A DNA stretch of 64,000 nucleotides from CAZWCX01 sp964632945 (GCA_964632945.1 CAZWCX010000024.1:1-64000), one strand, 5' to 3'. Shown: positions 36,367 through 45,609, counted from the first letter of the stretch. Notes: a model not told the origin generated them from the sequence alone. Numbers and translations are program-made.

Positions 36367-37959
36367 CTACTCCAATCGCCCCGTCACCCGCTCCGCGGCG
36401 TCGAGCAGCGTGTCGTCGCGGATCATTTCCCGGATCGCCGAGATGTCCGGGTAGAGGATGCGATCCGCGCCGAGGTGCTTGACGCGCCGGCGGATCGCCC
36501 GATACGCGGCCGCCACCCCCCGGCCGGGCGCGAGCGCGGGATGCCCGTCGCGCGCGCTGCCGATGTAGTCGAGCCCCTGGGCGGCGCACAGGAACTCGAT
36601 CGCCAGGATCGACTCCAGGTTCTCCAGCACCCATCGGCACTTTCGCGCCGCCCAGGTCCCCATGCTGACGTGGTCCTCCTTGTTCGCGGAGGTCGGGATC
36701 GAGTCCACGCTCGCCGGATGCGCCAGGACCTTGTTCTCCGAGACCAGCGACGCGGCGGCGACCTGCGTGATCATCATCCCGGAATTCAGGCCGCTGCCCT
36801 CGCTCAGGAACGGCGGCAGCCCGCTCAGGTCCGGATTGACCAGCGTTTCGATGCGTCGTTCGCAGATGCTGCCGAGTTCCGCCAGCGCCATGGAGAGCTG
36901 GTCGGCGGCAAGGGCCACGGGCTGGCCGTGGAAGTTCCCGCCGGAGAGGATCTCCCCGCGGTCGGCGAACACGAGCGGGTTGTCGGTGGCCGAGTTGATC
37001 TCGCGCTCGAGGACCGCCTGCACGTGCCCGAGGACGTCCCGGGCCGCGCCATGGACCTGGGGAATACAGCGCAGGCTGTACGAATCCTGCACCTTCTCGC
37101 AATGGGCGTGAAACGGGAGGATTCCGCTGCCGTGCAGGAGCCGATGGACGTTGCGCGCCACCGCCGCCTGGCCGGGATGCGGACGGACCTTCTGGATGCG
37201 GGGGTCGAAGGCGGTCAAGGTGCCCATCAGGGCTTCCAGGCTCATGGCGCCGGCGAGATCCGCGAGTCGGCACAGGCGCTCGGCGCGATAGACGGTGCAG
37301 GCGAGGGTCGCGGTCATGACCTGCGTGCCGTTGACCAGGGAAAGGCCCTCCTTGGCCTCGAGTTCGATCGGAGCCAATCCGGCCCGCCGGAGTGCGGTGC
37401 GCCCGGGGATGCGCCGCATGAGCGAGCGGGATTCGCCGTGCAGCGGGACCTTCTGGACCTCGCCGCGGGCGACCAGGGCCTCCCCTTCCCCCATGAGGAG
37501 GAGGGCGAGGTGGGCCAGCGGGGCGAGGTCGCCGCTCGCCCCGACCGAGCCCTGCTCCGGGATATAGGGCACGATCCCCGAGTTGTAGAGCCGCTCGAGG
37601 GCGTGAACCAGGCGCGGGGTCACGCCGGAGCACCCCACCGCCAGGGCGTTGAGGCGCAGCAGCACCATGAGGCGCGCCTCGACCGGAGGGAACGGGGGAC
37701 CGACGCCGACCGCATGGCTGCGGATCAGGTTCCGCTGGAGGATCCGGATCTGGCCCGGGTCGATGCGCACGCCGGCGAGCTTGCCGAACCCGGTGTTGAC
37801 GCCGTAGATGGCGCGGTCCTCACGCACGACCCGCTCGACCACGGCGCGGGAGGCGCGCACCCGCTTCATCGCCGCCGCGGAGGTCTTCACGCGGGCGCGC
37901 GGCTCGCGGATGGCGCGATAGACTTCGGCCAGGGAGAGCGTGCCGGAGACGGTGATCAC
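36367..37959 (-). CDS. hutH: Histidine ammonia-lyase
   Basis: 530 residues, GTG start at 37959. Converts histidine to urocanate and ammonia using an MIO group formed from Ala141-Ser142-Gly143 (GSVGASGDLAPL). The catalytic Tyr52 (IYGVNTGFG), the substrate-specificity pair Ser81-His82 typical of histidase rather than phenylalanine lyase, and LSGGNFHGQP are all present. No hutU, hutI or hutG is in the window, so the rest of the degradation pathway must be elsewhere, or the enzyme works alone. Confidence 0.94.
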   Translation of the reverse strand: MITVSGTLSLAEVYRAIREPRARVKTSAAAMKRVRASRAVVERVVREDRAIYGVNTGFGKLAGVRIDPGQIRILQRNLIRSHAVGVGPPFPPVEARLMVLLRLNALAVGCSGVTPRLVHALERLYNSGIVPYIPEQGSVGASGDLAPLAHLALLLMGEGEALVARGEVQKVPLHGESRSLMRRIPGRTALRRAGLAPIELEAKEGLSLVNGTQVMTATLACTVYRAERLCRLADLAGAMSLEALMGTLTAFDPRIQKVRPHPGQAAVARNVHRLLHGSGILPFHAHCEKVQDSYSLRCIPQVHGAARDVLGHVQAVLEREINSATDNPLVFADRGEILSGGNFHGQPVALAADQLSMALAELGSICERRIETLVNPDLSGLPPFLSEGSGLNSGMMITQVAAASLVSENKVLAHPASVDSIPTSANKEDHVSMGTWAARKCRWVLENLESILAIEFLCAAQGLDYIGSARDGHPALAPGRGVAAAYRAIRRRVKHLGADRILYPDISAIREMIRDDTLLDAAERVTGRLE

Positions 37960-38036
37960 GGGGGTTCGTCCTGAACAGGGATCCGGAACTCCGCGCGGGC
38001 GGCCCGGCGGCCCGCCCGCGGGGGCGCGGCGCGAGA

Positions 38037-39170
38037 TCAGCGCGGGCCGGCCTTCCGGCCCACGCCCGACACGCCCTTCTCGTTCGGCACGTGGACGTTC
38101 ACGTCCACGAGTCCGGCCGCCTCCATCCAGCCGCGCACCTCCTCCACGGTGTGGCGGTAGGCGTACGGGGGATGGAACCAGTCGAAGTTGACGAGGTTGT
38201 TTTCGTCATAAGTGAACGTCGGATTCCAGAAGCACTGAAAAAGACGGTTGTAAAACAACCGTTGCAGGGGCACCTTGCCCTTTTCGATGCCGAGCAGGGG
38301 CAGGTCGCGCGGGACGTCGACGGTGACGTTCATCTCCGCGAGCGTCCGACCGAGGTCGGTGAACGCCTGGCTCGCCTCCCAGCACTCCTCGGGGGTCATG
38401 CGCGTCGTCGACGAGCGGATGTGGTCGTCGGTGAATTCACGGATCGGATTGAGCCGGCGGTACACGTGGATCAGAATGTGGGCCCCGGGCGCGAGGATCG
38501 GGACGAGCGCCTCGAATGCCGTGCGGGTATCGGGCGTATGGTGGATCACGCCGTCGCTGGAAACGAAGTCGAATGAGCCGGCGCGGAACGGAGGTTTGGT
38601 CAGGTCGGCCTGGACGACGTGTGCGTTGGCGAATCCGGACAGGTTCTTGCGCGCGGGCTCGACCGAACCCGACAGGTCGAGGCCGACCGCCTGGCCGGCC
38701 GGACTCAGACGGCACATCGTTTCGACCTTGTTGCCGGAGCCGCAGCCGGCGTCGATCATCCAGCGCCGCCCCTGGAAGAAGCGGGCGAAGGCCGCGTCGT
38801 CGGGGATCGCCAGCTTTTGCCGGAACCAGGTGTCGTAGAAGGCGCGGATGTCGGGGCGGTCGAAGCCGAACCCCGGGGCGAGCCCGACCCACTTGGCGGA
38901 GAAGCTGGCCTTGGTCGAGGACTTCTCGGCACCCCCGGCCGGCACCGGGCGCCCGCCGACCTTGGGGTTCCATCGACGCACGAACTCCCCGTAGTCGTCG
39001 CGCAGATCGCCGAGCAGCAGGCGGGGGATCCCGTTCAGGATCGGATACCAGGAGCCGCAGGCGCAGGAGAGCAGCCCGCTTTCGATTTCCGCCGGCTCCT
39101 CGTACGGCTCGAGGGCGAGGGGACCGGAGCAGGCGGGGCAGGCCAGGATGTCGAGCAGGATTCGTTTCAT
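38037..39170 (-). CDS. SAM methyltransferase with Trm112-like zinc domain
   Basis: 377 residues; GAGGATCC precedes the ATG. The N-terminal 60 residues are a Trm112/UPF0434-like zinc module (LACPACSGPL, then LLSCACGSWYPILNGIPRLL). A class I methyltransferase follows: MIDAGCGSGNKV, VGLDLSG, VQADLTKPPFRAGSFDFVSSDGVIHHTPD. Such proteins methylate small molecules, lipids or sugars; nothing here shows the substrate. It lies 85 bp downstream of another methyltransferase gene on the same strand and 77 bp upstream of hutH, probably in a longer unit. Confidence 0.85.
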   Translation of the reverse strand: MKRILLDILACPACSGPLALEPYEEPAEIESGLLSCACGSWYPILNGIPRLLLGDLRDDYGEFVRRWNPKVGGRPVPAGGAEKSSTKASFSAKWVGLAPGFGFDRPDIRAFYDTWFRQKLAIPDDAAFARFFQGRRWMIDAGCGSGNKVETMCRLSPAGQAVGLDLSGSVEPARKNLSGFANAHVVQADLTKPPFRAGSFDFVSSDGVIHHTPDTRTAFEALVPILAPGAHILIHVYRRLNPIREFTDDHIRSSTTRMTPEECWEASQAFTDLGRTLAEMNVTVDVPRDLPLLGIEKGKVPLQRLFYNRLFQCFWNPTFTYDENNLVNFDWFHPPYAYRHTVEEVRGWMEAAGLVDVNVHVPNEKGVSGVGRKAGPR

Positions 39171-39255
39171 CGGGGGATCCTCGGCTCCTGTCGGGGCGCG
39201 GCGTCCGCGATCCGGGCGGAAGGGCGGACATCCTAGCCAGCGCGCCGGAAAGGCG

Positions 39256-40101
39256 TCAAGGAATCGGACCCGCGCCGGGGGCGCCGGGCACGGTCCCGCC
39301 CACGACCGGCAAGAGCCAGGCGGCGTAGCCGCGCGGGTCGCGCAGGCAGGCGATCATGTCGTCCCACTGTTCGAGGACGCGGTCGCGCGAAACCCCCGCG
39401 TGCTCGCTGATGGCGTCGGTGTAGCCGTCGCGCCACGCCTCCCAGATGCGCGCGAAGGTCTCGCGGGCGACGCGGATCGTATCCACCACGACGAAGTCGA
39501 CGCGAACGTCGAGGAGGCCGAGCTCGAGCAGCGTCGTCGGCATGGCGCGGCCGCTGCGCAGGTCGGTGCCGGTCGCGAGGGCGAACTTCATCGGGCCTTC
39601 GCGCCAGAAGGCGTCGGCGTCGTGCCGGGTCGGGTGGAAGTGGATCATGCCGTAGTCCTCGGCGACCAGATGGACGCGGCCGCCCGGCCGGGTCACGCGA
39701 ACCAGTTCGGCGACCACGCGCACGGGGGTCGGGACCGCCTGGAGCATGTGACGGCAGACGGCGAGGTCGAACGAGGCGGCCGGCAGGCCGAGGTCGAAGG
39801 CATCCCGTCGCTCGAAGCGGGCGCGCGCCCCGGCGGCGGAGCAACGGACGCGCGCCCGCGCGAGGTGGGGCTCGAGCAAGTCGACGCCGAGCAGGGTCGC
39901 CTCCGGGAACAACTCGAGCGCGCGCACGGCGAACTCCCCGGTGCCGCAGCCCACGTCCAGGATGCGCGCCGCGGCCGGGAGGGCGAGCCGCGCCAGGATT
40001 TCGCGTTCCTGCGGCCAGACCGCCTCCGCCTGCGCGGCCAGGTTGCGCACCATCGACTCGTCGATCATCTGCCGTTCCTGTGGATTGCGATTCTCCGTCA
40101 T
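39256..40101 (-). CDS. Class I SAM-dependent methyltransferase
   Basis: 281 residues. SAM-binding ILDVGCGTGEFAVRAL, GVDLLEPHLARAR, a FDLAVCRHMLQAVP segment and RVTRPGGRVHLVAEDYG are typical. The ATG overlaps the stop of the upstream CPBP gene as ATGA. It ends the coupled operon that starts with the DUF6265 gene. Substrate unknown; the extra C-terminal helices (WEAWRDGYTDAISEH) are not family-diagnostic to me. Confidence 0.87.
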   Translation of the reverse strand: MTENRNPQERQMIDESMVRNLAAQAEAVWPQEREILARLALPAAARILDVGCGTGEFAVRALELFPEATLLGVDLLEPHLARARVRCSAAGARARFERRDAFDLGLPAASFDLAVCRHMLQAVPTPVRVVAELVRVTRPGGRVHLVAEDYGMIHFHPTRHDADAFWREGPMKFALATGTDLRSGRAMPTTLLELGLLDVRVDFVVVDTIRVARETFARIWEAWRDGYTDAISEHAGVSRDRVLEQWDDMIACLRDPRGYAAWLLPVVGGTVPGAPGAGPIP

Positions 40102-40841
40102 CCCCGGCTCCAGATCACGAATCCCACGGTCATCAACGCAGCGTCGACCAGGAGGTGGCTCAGCCAGGGCGCGTGCAGGGCGCGCAGCCGGCGATACTGC
40201 CAGGCCCAGATCGCGCCGCCGAGGGCGGTGGCGAGGGCGGCGACCGCGGTGAGGGCCCCGTACCCGCCGAGATACTCCCCGAGCAGGACGGCATGGTGAC
40301 CGGCGAAGCCGACGCTGGAGATCAGGATCGCCCGTCCTTCGCCGATCCGGCGGCGCAGCTGGTCGAACACGAACCAGCGCCAGTAGTACTCCTCCAGGAA
40401 GGAATGGAGGAGCGAATAGAAGACGCCCATCGCCGCGAAGCGAAGCGGCGTATCGATGCCGAGGCCGTCCATCTTGGCGCGCACGGCCGCGGGAAGTCCG
40501 GCGAGAAGAGGGTGCTCGAGCAGGCCGAGGACGACCAGTCCGCCGATCGCCGCCACGATCGGCGCGCCGCTGGCCAGGGCGGCGCGCAGATCCCGGACTC
40601 CGGGCCGGCCGATCCGCGGACGCGCTCCGACCACGGCAAGCATCCAGGCCGCCGGGAGAGCGAACTGGACGGCCTTGCCGGCGGCGTACGCGACCTGCGC
40701 CGCCGCCCCGTCGACCGCCACGAAGTAGATCCAGGTGAAGATCGACGGAAAGACGAGCGCGAACACCAACACGGGCCCGCGGCAGGCCCGCAGCCGGCGG
40801 CGGCGGAGGAATCGGGACGCCTTGCCGCTCAACTCTCGCAC
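40098..40841 (-). CDS. CPBP-family membrane metalloprotease
   Basis: 247 residues from GTG 40841 (13-bp overlap with the RING-like gene; a TTG at 40832 would give a 4-bp TTGA overlap). Multi-helix membrane protein with the CPBP/Abi motifs: EEYYWRWFVF (EExxxR), FAGHHAVLL with the His pair region, and LSHLLVDAALM. These are the glutamate-type intramembrane proteases, relatives of Rce1 and of bacteriocin-immunity proteins. Its coupling to a RING-like zinc protein is unusual. Confidence 0.87.
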   Translation of the reverse strand: MRELSGKASRFLRRRRLRACRGPVLVFALVFPSIFTWIYFVAVDGAAAQVAYAAGKAVQFALPAAWMLAVVGARPRIGRPGVRDLRAALASGAPIVAAIGGLVVLGLLEHPLLAGLPAAVRAKMDGLGIDTPLRFAAMGVFYSLLHSFLEEYYWRWFVFDQLRRRIGEGRAILISSVGFAGHHAVLLGEYLGGYGALTAVAALATALGGAIWAWQYRRLRALHAPWLSHLLVDAALMTVGFVIWSRG

Positions 40842-41671
40842 TCCCGGGAGCCGCAGCCGAAGGTCGCGCACGCGCCGGTGTACTGCCAGCACTCGCGGTG
40901 GTGGAGGGTGTAGCAGCGCATGCAGGTGACGAACTTTCGTTCGATCGGCTCGCCGCACACGGGGCATACGCCGCCCGTCACCTCGCCGTGCAGATGGACG
41001 TCGAGGACTTTGAACTGTCCCGCCGGGACCGGACCGAGCGACTCGTAGAGCGCCGCGTCCAGGACCCGGCAACCGGCCTCGAGGAGGGCGGGAGATCGAC
41101 GAGCGCCGCGCAGGATGCCGGGAAGGAACAGGCGACAGCGATTCAGGTAGACTTCGAGCACCGGCACGCGCGGCGCGGTCAGCCGCGCAACTTCGAGGAG
41201 AGCGGAGACCAGGGCTTCCCCCGGCGGAACGGCGGCGCCCGATGCCGGCAAGCGGACTTCGAACAGGCGGATGAATTCGGCATCCAGGCTCGTCGCGAGC
41301 GCCGGCGCTTCGACGATGTCAGGTGGAATCGGCAACGGCGCATGACCGCGGCGCGGACGTACCTGCAGCCGGGGAAGTCCGCCCCCTTCCACTCCCACGG
41401 AGAGCACCGACCATCGCCCGGTCTGCCATTCCCGTTCGTAGAAATAGAAGGGACGCCCGTTCCGCCCCCACACGGCGTGTCCGCCCACCGTCGAACGGCC
41501 GAGGACGATTTGGCCGCCCATCTGCCGCGCCACCCGCTTGACCCGCGAGGCGTAGATCAGCGGCGCCCCGTATGCGAGCGAGGTCAGCTTATAGGCGATC
41601 CATGCGACGGCCACCGGCAGTCCGATCGTCATGATCATCCGGAACTCGTCCCCGCTCATGCTCAAGCTCAC
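40829..41671 (-). CDS. Membrane-anchored RING-finger-like protein
   Basis: 280 residues from GTG 41671, which overlaps the GNAT stop as GTGA; ATG 41659 is an alternative. N-terminal transmembrane helix (MTIGLPVAVAWIAYKLTSLAYG), a middle alpha/beta part with no family I recognise, and a C-terminal zinc module in the last 47 residues: CPVC, then CMRC, YTLHHREC, GAC and FGC. The spacing C-x2-C-x10-C-x2-C-x3-H-x3-C-x6-C-x4-C matches the cross-brace layout of prokaryotic RING fingers, found mainly in Planctomycetota. Eukaryotic RINGs recruit ubiquitin-conjugating enzymes; bacterial roles are unknown. It is followed directly by a CPBP membrane protease. Confidence 0.78.
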   Translation of the reverse strand: MSLSMSGDEFRMIMTIGLPVAVAWIAYKLTSLAYGAPLIYASRVKRVARQMGGQIVLGRSTVGGHAVWGRNGRPFYFYEREWQTGRWSVLSVGVEGGGLPRLQVRPRRGHAPLPIPPDIVEAPALATSLDAEFIRLFEVRLPASGAAVPPGEALVSALLEVARLTAPRVPVLEVYLNRCRLFLPGILRGARRSPALLEAGCRVLDAALYESLGPVPAGQFKVLDVHLHGEVTGGVCPVCGEPIERKFVTCMRCYTLHHRECWQYTGACATFGCGSRECES

Positions 41672-42180
41672 AGGCGCATGAGAAAGTGGAACTCCTCGAC
41701 ATGGTTGACCCCGCCGAGCACCCTCGTTTCGCGCAGATCCTCGGCCCCGAGGTGGCGGTACACCGCATGAGAGACGCGGTAGTTCACGTCCGACCAGATG
41801 TGCATCGCGCGGTATCCCCGCGCGCGGGCCCAGGCGAAGGCCCACTCGACGAGGCGCCGGCCCAGGCCCTTCCCCCGAAACTCCGGGCGGAGGAACACGC
41901 GCTTCAATTCCGCCTCTCCCGCGGCGTGCTGTTTCACCGCCACCGAGCCGATCACCCGTTCCCCGTCGAGTAGAACCCGAAACACGCACTCCGGGGCGGG
42001 ATACCGCTCGACGATCCGCCGCAGGTCGTCGTCCAGCGTGTCGAGCTCGATCTCCTGGCGATGCTCCCCGTACGCGCCGGCGATGATCTCGATGACCGCG
42101 TCCTCGTGGCGCTTCTCGTACGGAACGAGCCGGTAGGGAGCGAATCCGGGCTCGCCGGGAGGGGGCTGGTTCACGGGCAC
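41668..42180 (-). CDS. GNAT-family N-acetyltransferase
   Basis: 170 residues; starts at GTG 42180, one base after the DUF6265 stop (a second GTG two codons later has GAGG just ahead and may be the real start). Acetyl-CoA-binding motif A is clear: VFLRPEFRGKGLGRRLVEWAFAWARARGY, with YRHLGAEDL motif B. Could acetylate a small molecule or a protein; substrate unknown. Overlaps the RING-like gene as GTGA, so the products are made in step. Confidence 0.9.
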   Translation of the reverse strand: MPVNQPPPGEPGFAPYRLVPYEKRHEDAVIEIIAGAYGEHRQEIELDTLDDDLRRIVERYPAPECVFRVLLDGERVIGSVAVKQHAAGEAELKRVFLRPEFRGKGLGRRLVEWAFAWARARGYRAMHIWSDVNYRVSHAVYRHLGAEDLRETRVLGGVNHVEEFHFLMRL

Positions 42181-42181
42181 C

Positions 42182-42583
42182 TCACTTCGCGCGGCGCAGG
42201 TCGAACCGCATTTCGGCGGCGTGGCCGCCTTCCACCCCCTTGAGCACGATCAGGAGGTTGTCTGCGGCGACGAGTTCGTAGGTGAGCGAACGGGGGAAGT
42301 CGTGCTCCGGATTGACGAAGGTCGCCTTCTTGACCTTGGGATCATGCCCGTCGATCCGGAAATCGACGCTCGGCTTGCCGCCCGGATACGGGGTGAGCGT
42401 CGCCACGCCGTTTTTCATCATGAAGCGCTCGAATTCGAAGAACGTCGCCTGGCCGTCCGGCCCGATCGTCTTGCTCGCGCTGAGGACGATTCCGCCGTCC
42501 GCCGGCGTGTATTGCGTCCAGAAGGTCTCGCCGCCGACGTTTCCGGTCCAGGTCCCCGCCAGCCAGCCCAGATGTTCGATCAT
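42182..42583 (-). CDS. DUF6265-like small protein
   Basis: 133 residues, ATG 42583 with AGGGAG upstream. Sequence is lipocalin-like: LGWLAGTWTG near the N-terminus, then an antiparallel set of strands including FFEFERFMMKNGVATLTPYPGGKPSVDF and FVNPEHDFPRSLTYE. The W-L-A-G-x-W opening and the PEHDFP segment are typical of DUF6265 proteins, whose function is unknown. It is the first gene of a minus-strand run of five genes joined by overlaps or a 1-base gap. Confidence 0.82.
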   Translation of the reverse strand: MIEHLGWLAGTWTGNVGGETFWTQYTPADGGIVLSASKTIGPDGQATFFEFERFMMKNGVATLTPYPGGKPSVDFRIDGHDPKVKKATFVNPEHDFPRSLTYELVAADNLLIVLKGVEGGHAAEMRFDLRRAK

Positions 42584-42668
42584 GTCCGACTCCCTTCGCT
42601 CCTCCGGTGTTCTTCATGGGACCACAGACGCCGCATCTCTCGGTCGCTCGATCCCGTCGCGCCTCCCG

Positions 42669-45431
42669 TCACCGTCCCAGGGACTCCAGCGCGCCGCGAG
42701 CGACCACGACGTTCTCGCGCGCCGCGGCGGCGAGGATCCGTTCGGCCGCCTCCGCGATGCCGTCGGGGTCCATGTGCTGATAGGCGTAGACGTCGCTCGG
42801 CCGCCCGCACTTGCTCGCCTTGCGCACCGCCAGCGCCTCCTGCTTCACGCCGACCACGCTGCCGAGATTGTCCAGCAGTCCGGGCTCTCCGTCGCACACG
42901 GATACGATCGGGATGCGTCCGCCCGCGAGACAGACCAGGTCCCCCGCGGACTCGACTGCGCGCCCCTTGGCCAGGTGAAGATCGCCGGTGACGCCGAGCC
43001 CCTCGGCGAGGTGGCGGTAGCCGTTCTCGTGCGCGAGATTCCCCAGCAGCAGGTCGGGCGACGTCACCGCGAACACGTTGGCGTAGATCCCCTTGGCCAG
43101 GAGCCGGTCGCTGGCGGCGACCGCCTCGGGCCCGAGCGCGCCCATCGAGAAGAGGTGTACGACGTTGTCGCCCGGCTCGTAGCCGTCATACCCGCGATAG
43201 TCCACGAGCGCATAGGCCCCCTCCAGACAGTCGCGACGCACCTGTTCCAGGATGTCCGCGTCGGACTGCGGCGGGACCTCCGCCTCGCGGACCGCTCCCG
43301 CCCGCGGTTCGGCCTCGAGCGACAGGCGCGCGTCGGGCGCGAGGTCCTGCTTGTACCGCGCCTGCCGGCGCAACCGCTCGATCAGCAGCCCCTGCCGGAT
43401 ACCGCGCGTCACGGCGCGCACGATCACGCCGGAACGCCCGTGGTCTTCGTGCAGGAAGTGCCGGCGGATCGTCTCGGCGAAAATCCAGCTCAGCTCCACG
43501 GCGAACAGCGGTTCCCAGGTGACCTGATTGGGCATCTGGAAGTCGCTCTTCCACGAGTGCTGCGCCCCTTCCGGCGCCAGGGTGATGCCCGAAGGGGTGC
43601 CGACGCAGATGAAGGACGCGCCCCAGTACAGGTTGTAGTAGAGCTGATCGAGCGCGCGCTTGATGAAGAAGTCGTACACGGTCATGATCGGCAGGAACGG
43701 GATGCCCAGGTGGTGGTACATCTTGCCGAAGGCGCCCGCGGCGCTCATGCAGTTCGCCTCCGCGATTTCGAAGCGGATGTGGCGCGTCCACGCCTCCTCG
43801 CTGGGCGACAGGTCGGGGCGATCGGGGGTGTCGACCGCGAGTTCGTCGTCGAAGTCCCGCTCCGGCGCCGGCCCGTAGATCTTGTCGTCCATGTTCGGGC
43901 TGATGTTGGTCGACGTGCCGACGTCCGGGGCCATCGTCATGATCAGGTCGGCCACGGGCGCCCAGCGGACCTCGTCGGGTTTGAGTTCGACCTTCTCGCC
44001 GCGGCGCTGGCGCTCGGCCTCGTTGCCGACACGGATCACCTTGCTGGCCACCTGCCCCCACATCCACTGGGTGTGGGCGACCGGGAAGTACTTCAGGTTC
44101 ACGTCCACCGACTTGGGCAGGTCGCCCCCCTCCGCGAAGCGCTCGCGGATCACGCGCAGGTTGCCCGCACGGAGCGCCCACTGCGCCTCGATCCCTTCGC
44201 GCAGGACCTTGCGCCGTCCGGCCAGGTAGTGCGCCTCCGGGGAGTACGGAGAGAAGAGCGCGTACGGCTCCTCCTCGGTCAGGCCGGCCTCGGCGGTGAG
44301 GCGCGCGACCTCCGCGGGCTCCGGGAGGGCGCTGTGGTTGCCCGGGTGCGCCCAGCACTCCAGGCCCCAGCCCTTCACCGTGTGGACGATCAGCATGGTC
44401 GGCCGGTCGGGATCGGTCTTGGAGGCGAGCAGCGCCGGGACCAGGACCTCGAGGTCATGCCCGCCGAGGTCCTCGAGCAGGCCCTGCAGCGTCGGATCGT
44501 CGTAATCGTCGAGCGACCTTTTCAGGGCCGGCTGGTGGCGCAGCAGCGCGGCCCGGGTGGCGGCGCCGTCGCGCTTGAGCAGCAGCATCTGCAACTCGAA
44601 GTCGGAGAGCTTCTGCTCGAGCGTCTCGCGGAAGAGCGCCCCGCCGCGGCCGGCGAACGCCGCCTCCCGCCTGCGCCCGTGCCGCACCTGGATCACCTCC
44701 CAGCCGTTGGCGGCGGCCGTGCGCTCGATCCGGTCGCAGTCGCATCCCTTGAGGCTCCGGTTGTTCGGGATGCGCGTGCCGTCGAGGTTCTGGCGGTTGT
44801 AATCGATGATCCAGGTCACGTCCCCCAGCTCGCGCTCGGCGACGTCGGGGAGCGCCTCCATGAGCGACCCCTCGCGGAACTCGCTGTCGCCGATCAGGGA
44901 CCAGAAGTGCGTTCCCGCGGGAACCGCGAGCCGGTGATCGCGGGCGTAGCGGTAGGCCAGCGCGGTGTAGACCGAAACCACCGGCGGGATTCCGACCGAT
45001 CCCGAGGGAAAGAAGTTGTGCCCGTCCGGATCGCTCTCCGCGTGATACGACTGCAGCACGGGCTCGCCGTGCGCGGAGAACTTGCGCAGCCGGCCCATGA
45101 CCTTTCCGGCCTCGGCGTCTTCCAGCCAGCCCCCCTTGCCGTCGCCGAACAGACCGAGCATGTACTGCAGGGAGTGGTCGACGGGCGATGCATGAGGCTT
45201 GCTGCACAGGAAGTCCTGCGGCTCGCGCACGGCCAGGTGCAGCGCCGACAGGATATGAACGCAGGACGAGCACGCCGCCGGGTGGCCGCCGACCTTGGGA
45301 TCGCCCTCCTGCTTGTCCGACCGGTGGTTGGCGTCGTGAATCATCCGCGTGGCGTAGTAGAACGCGCGGCGCGACAGGGAAGCCAGGACGCCGTAGTCGA
45401 GGTGCGGCAGGGCGGGAGACTTCGCGGGCAT
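42669..45431 (-). CDS. AceE-like homodimeric 2-oxoacid dehydrogenase E1
   Basis: 920 residues, ThDP-dependent. The single chain holds both halves of a transketolase-type E1: the ThDP/Mg motif GDSEF at 181-185 with Asn212 (WIIDYNRQNLDG), the early VGGHPAACSS and NFFPSGSVGIPPV segments, and a pyrimidine domain with EANCMSAAGAFGKM. Length and layout fit the homodimeric pyruvate dehydrogenase E1 (AceE) of bacteria, but the usual GDG is GDS and several signature blocks differ. The substrate could thus be another 2-oxoacid or a sugar phosphate (transketolase-like). No E2 or E3 gene is nearby. No ribosome site is obvious at the ATG. Confidence 0.75.
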   Translation of the reverse strand: MPAKSPALPHLDYGVLASLSRRAFYYATRMIHDANHRSDKQEGDPKVGGHPAACSSCVHILSALHLAVREPQDFLCSKPHASPVDHSLQYMLGLFGDGKGGWLEDAEAGKVMGRLRKFSAHGEPVLQSYHAESDPDGHNFFPSGSVGIPPVVSVYTALAYRYARDHRLAVPAGTHFWSLIGDSEFREGSLMEALPDVAERELGDVTWIIDYNRQNLDGTRIPNNRSLKGCDCDRIERTAAANGWEVIQVRHGRRREAAFAGRGGALFRETLEQKLSDFELQMLLLKRDGAATRAALLRHQPALKRSLDDYDDPTLQGLLEDLGGHDLEVLVPALLASKTDPDRPTMLIVHTVKGWGLECWAHPGNHSALPEPAEVARLTAEAGLTEEEPYALFSPYSPEAHYLAGRRKVLREGIEAQWALRAGNLRVIRERFAEGGDLPKSVDVNLKYFPVAHTQWMWGQVASKVIRVGNEAERQRRGEKVELKPDEVRWAPVADLIMTMAPDVGTSTNISPNMDDKIYGPAPERDFDDELAVDTPDRPDLSPSEEAWTRHIRFEIAEANCMSAAGAFGKMYHHLGIPFLPIMTVYDFFIKRALDQLYYNLYWGASFICVGTPSGITLAPEGAQHSWKSDFQMPNQVTWEPLFAVELSWIFAETIRRHFLHEDHGRSGVIVRAVTRGIRQGLLIERLRRQARYKQDLAPDARLSLEAEPRAGAVREAEVPPQSDADILEQVRRDCLEGAYALVDYRGYDGYEPGDNVVHLFSMGALGPEAVAASDRLLAKGIYANVFAVTSPDLLLGNLAHENGYRHLAEGLGVTGDLHLAKGRAVESAGDLVCLAGGRIPIVSVCDGEPGLLDNLGSVVGVKQEALAVRKASKCGRPSDVYAYQHMDPDGIAEAAERILAAAARENVVVARGALESLGR

Positions 45432-45565
45432 GGCTGGGGCGCTCGAATGCAGGAATCCCCGGAACGTCGCGACGAACCCGGAAAGCGTCGAATTCTAGCA
45501 TGCGGGCGCGGGCGTCGTCCAAATTCCGCGTTCCGTCCGCGCGCCTTCCCGAGAGTGACGCGGTC

Positions 45566-45609
45566 CCGGACCTGGTCCGGAATCCGGTGGACGGAAGGTT
45601 CCCGGAACC
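45566..45609. promoter_or_regulatory. Two palindromes upstream of the FAD/cyclopropane operon
   Basis: CCGGACC-T-GGTCCGG (45566-45580) and GGTTCC-C-GGAACC (45597-45609), 16 bp apart, end 35 bp before the ATG at 45645. Both are perfect. A TATCGT at 45612 could be a -10 box. They suit a regulator's operator pair, but GC-rich DNA makes such repeats more common by chance. The rest of the 213-bp divergent gap shows nothing clear. Confidence 0.4.
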
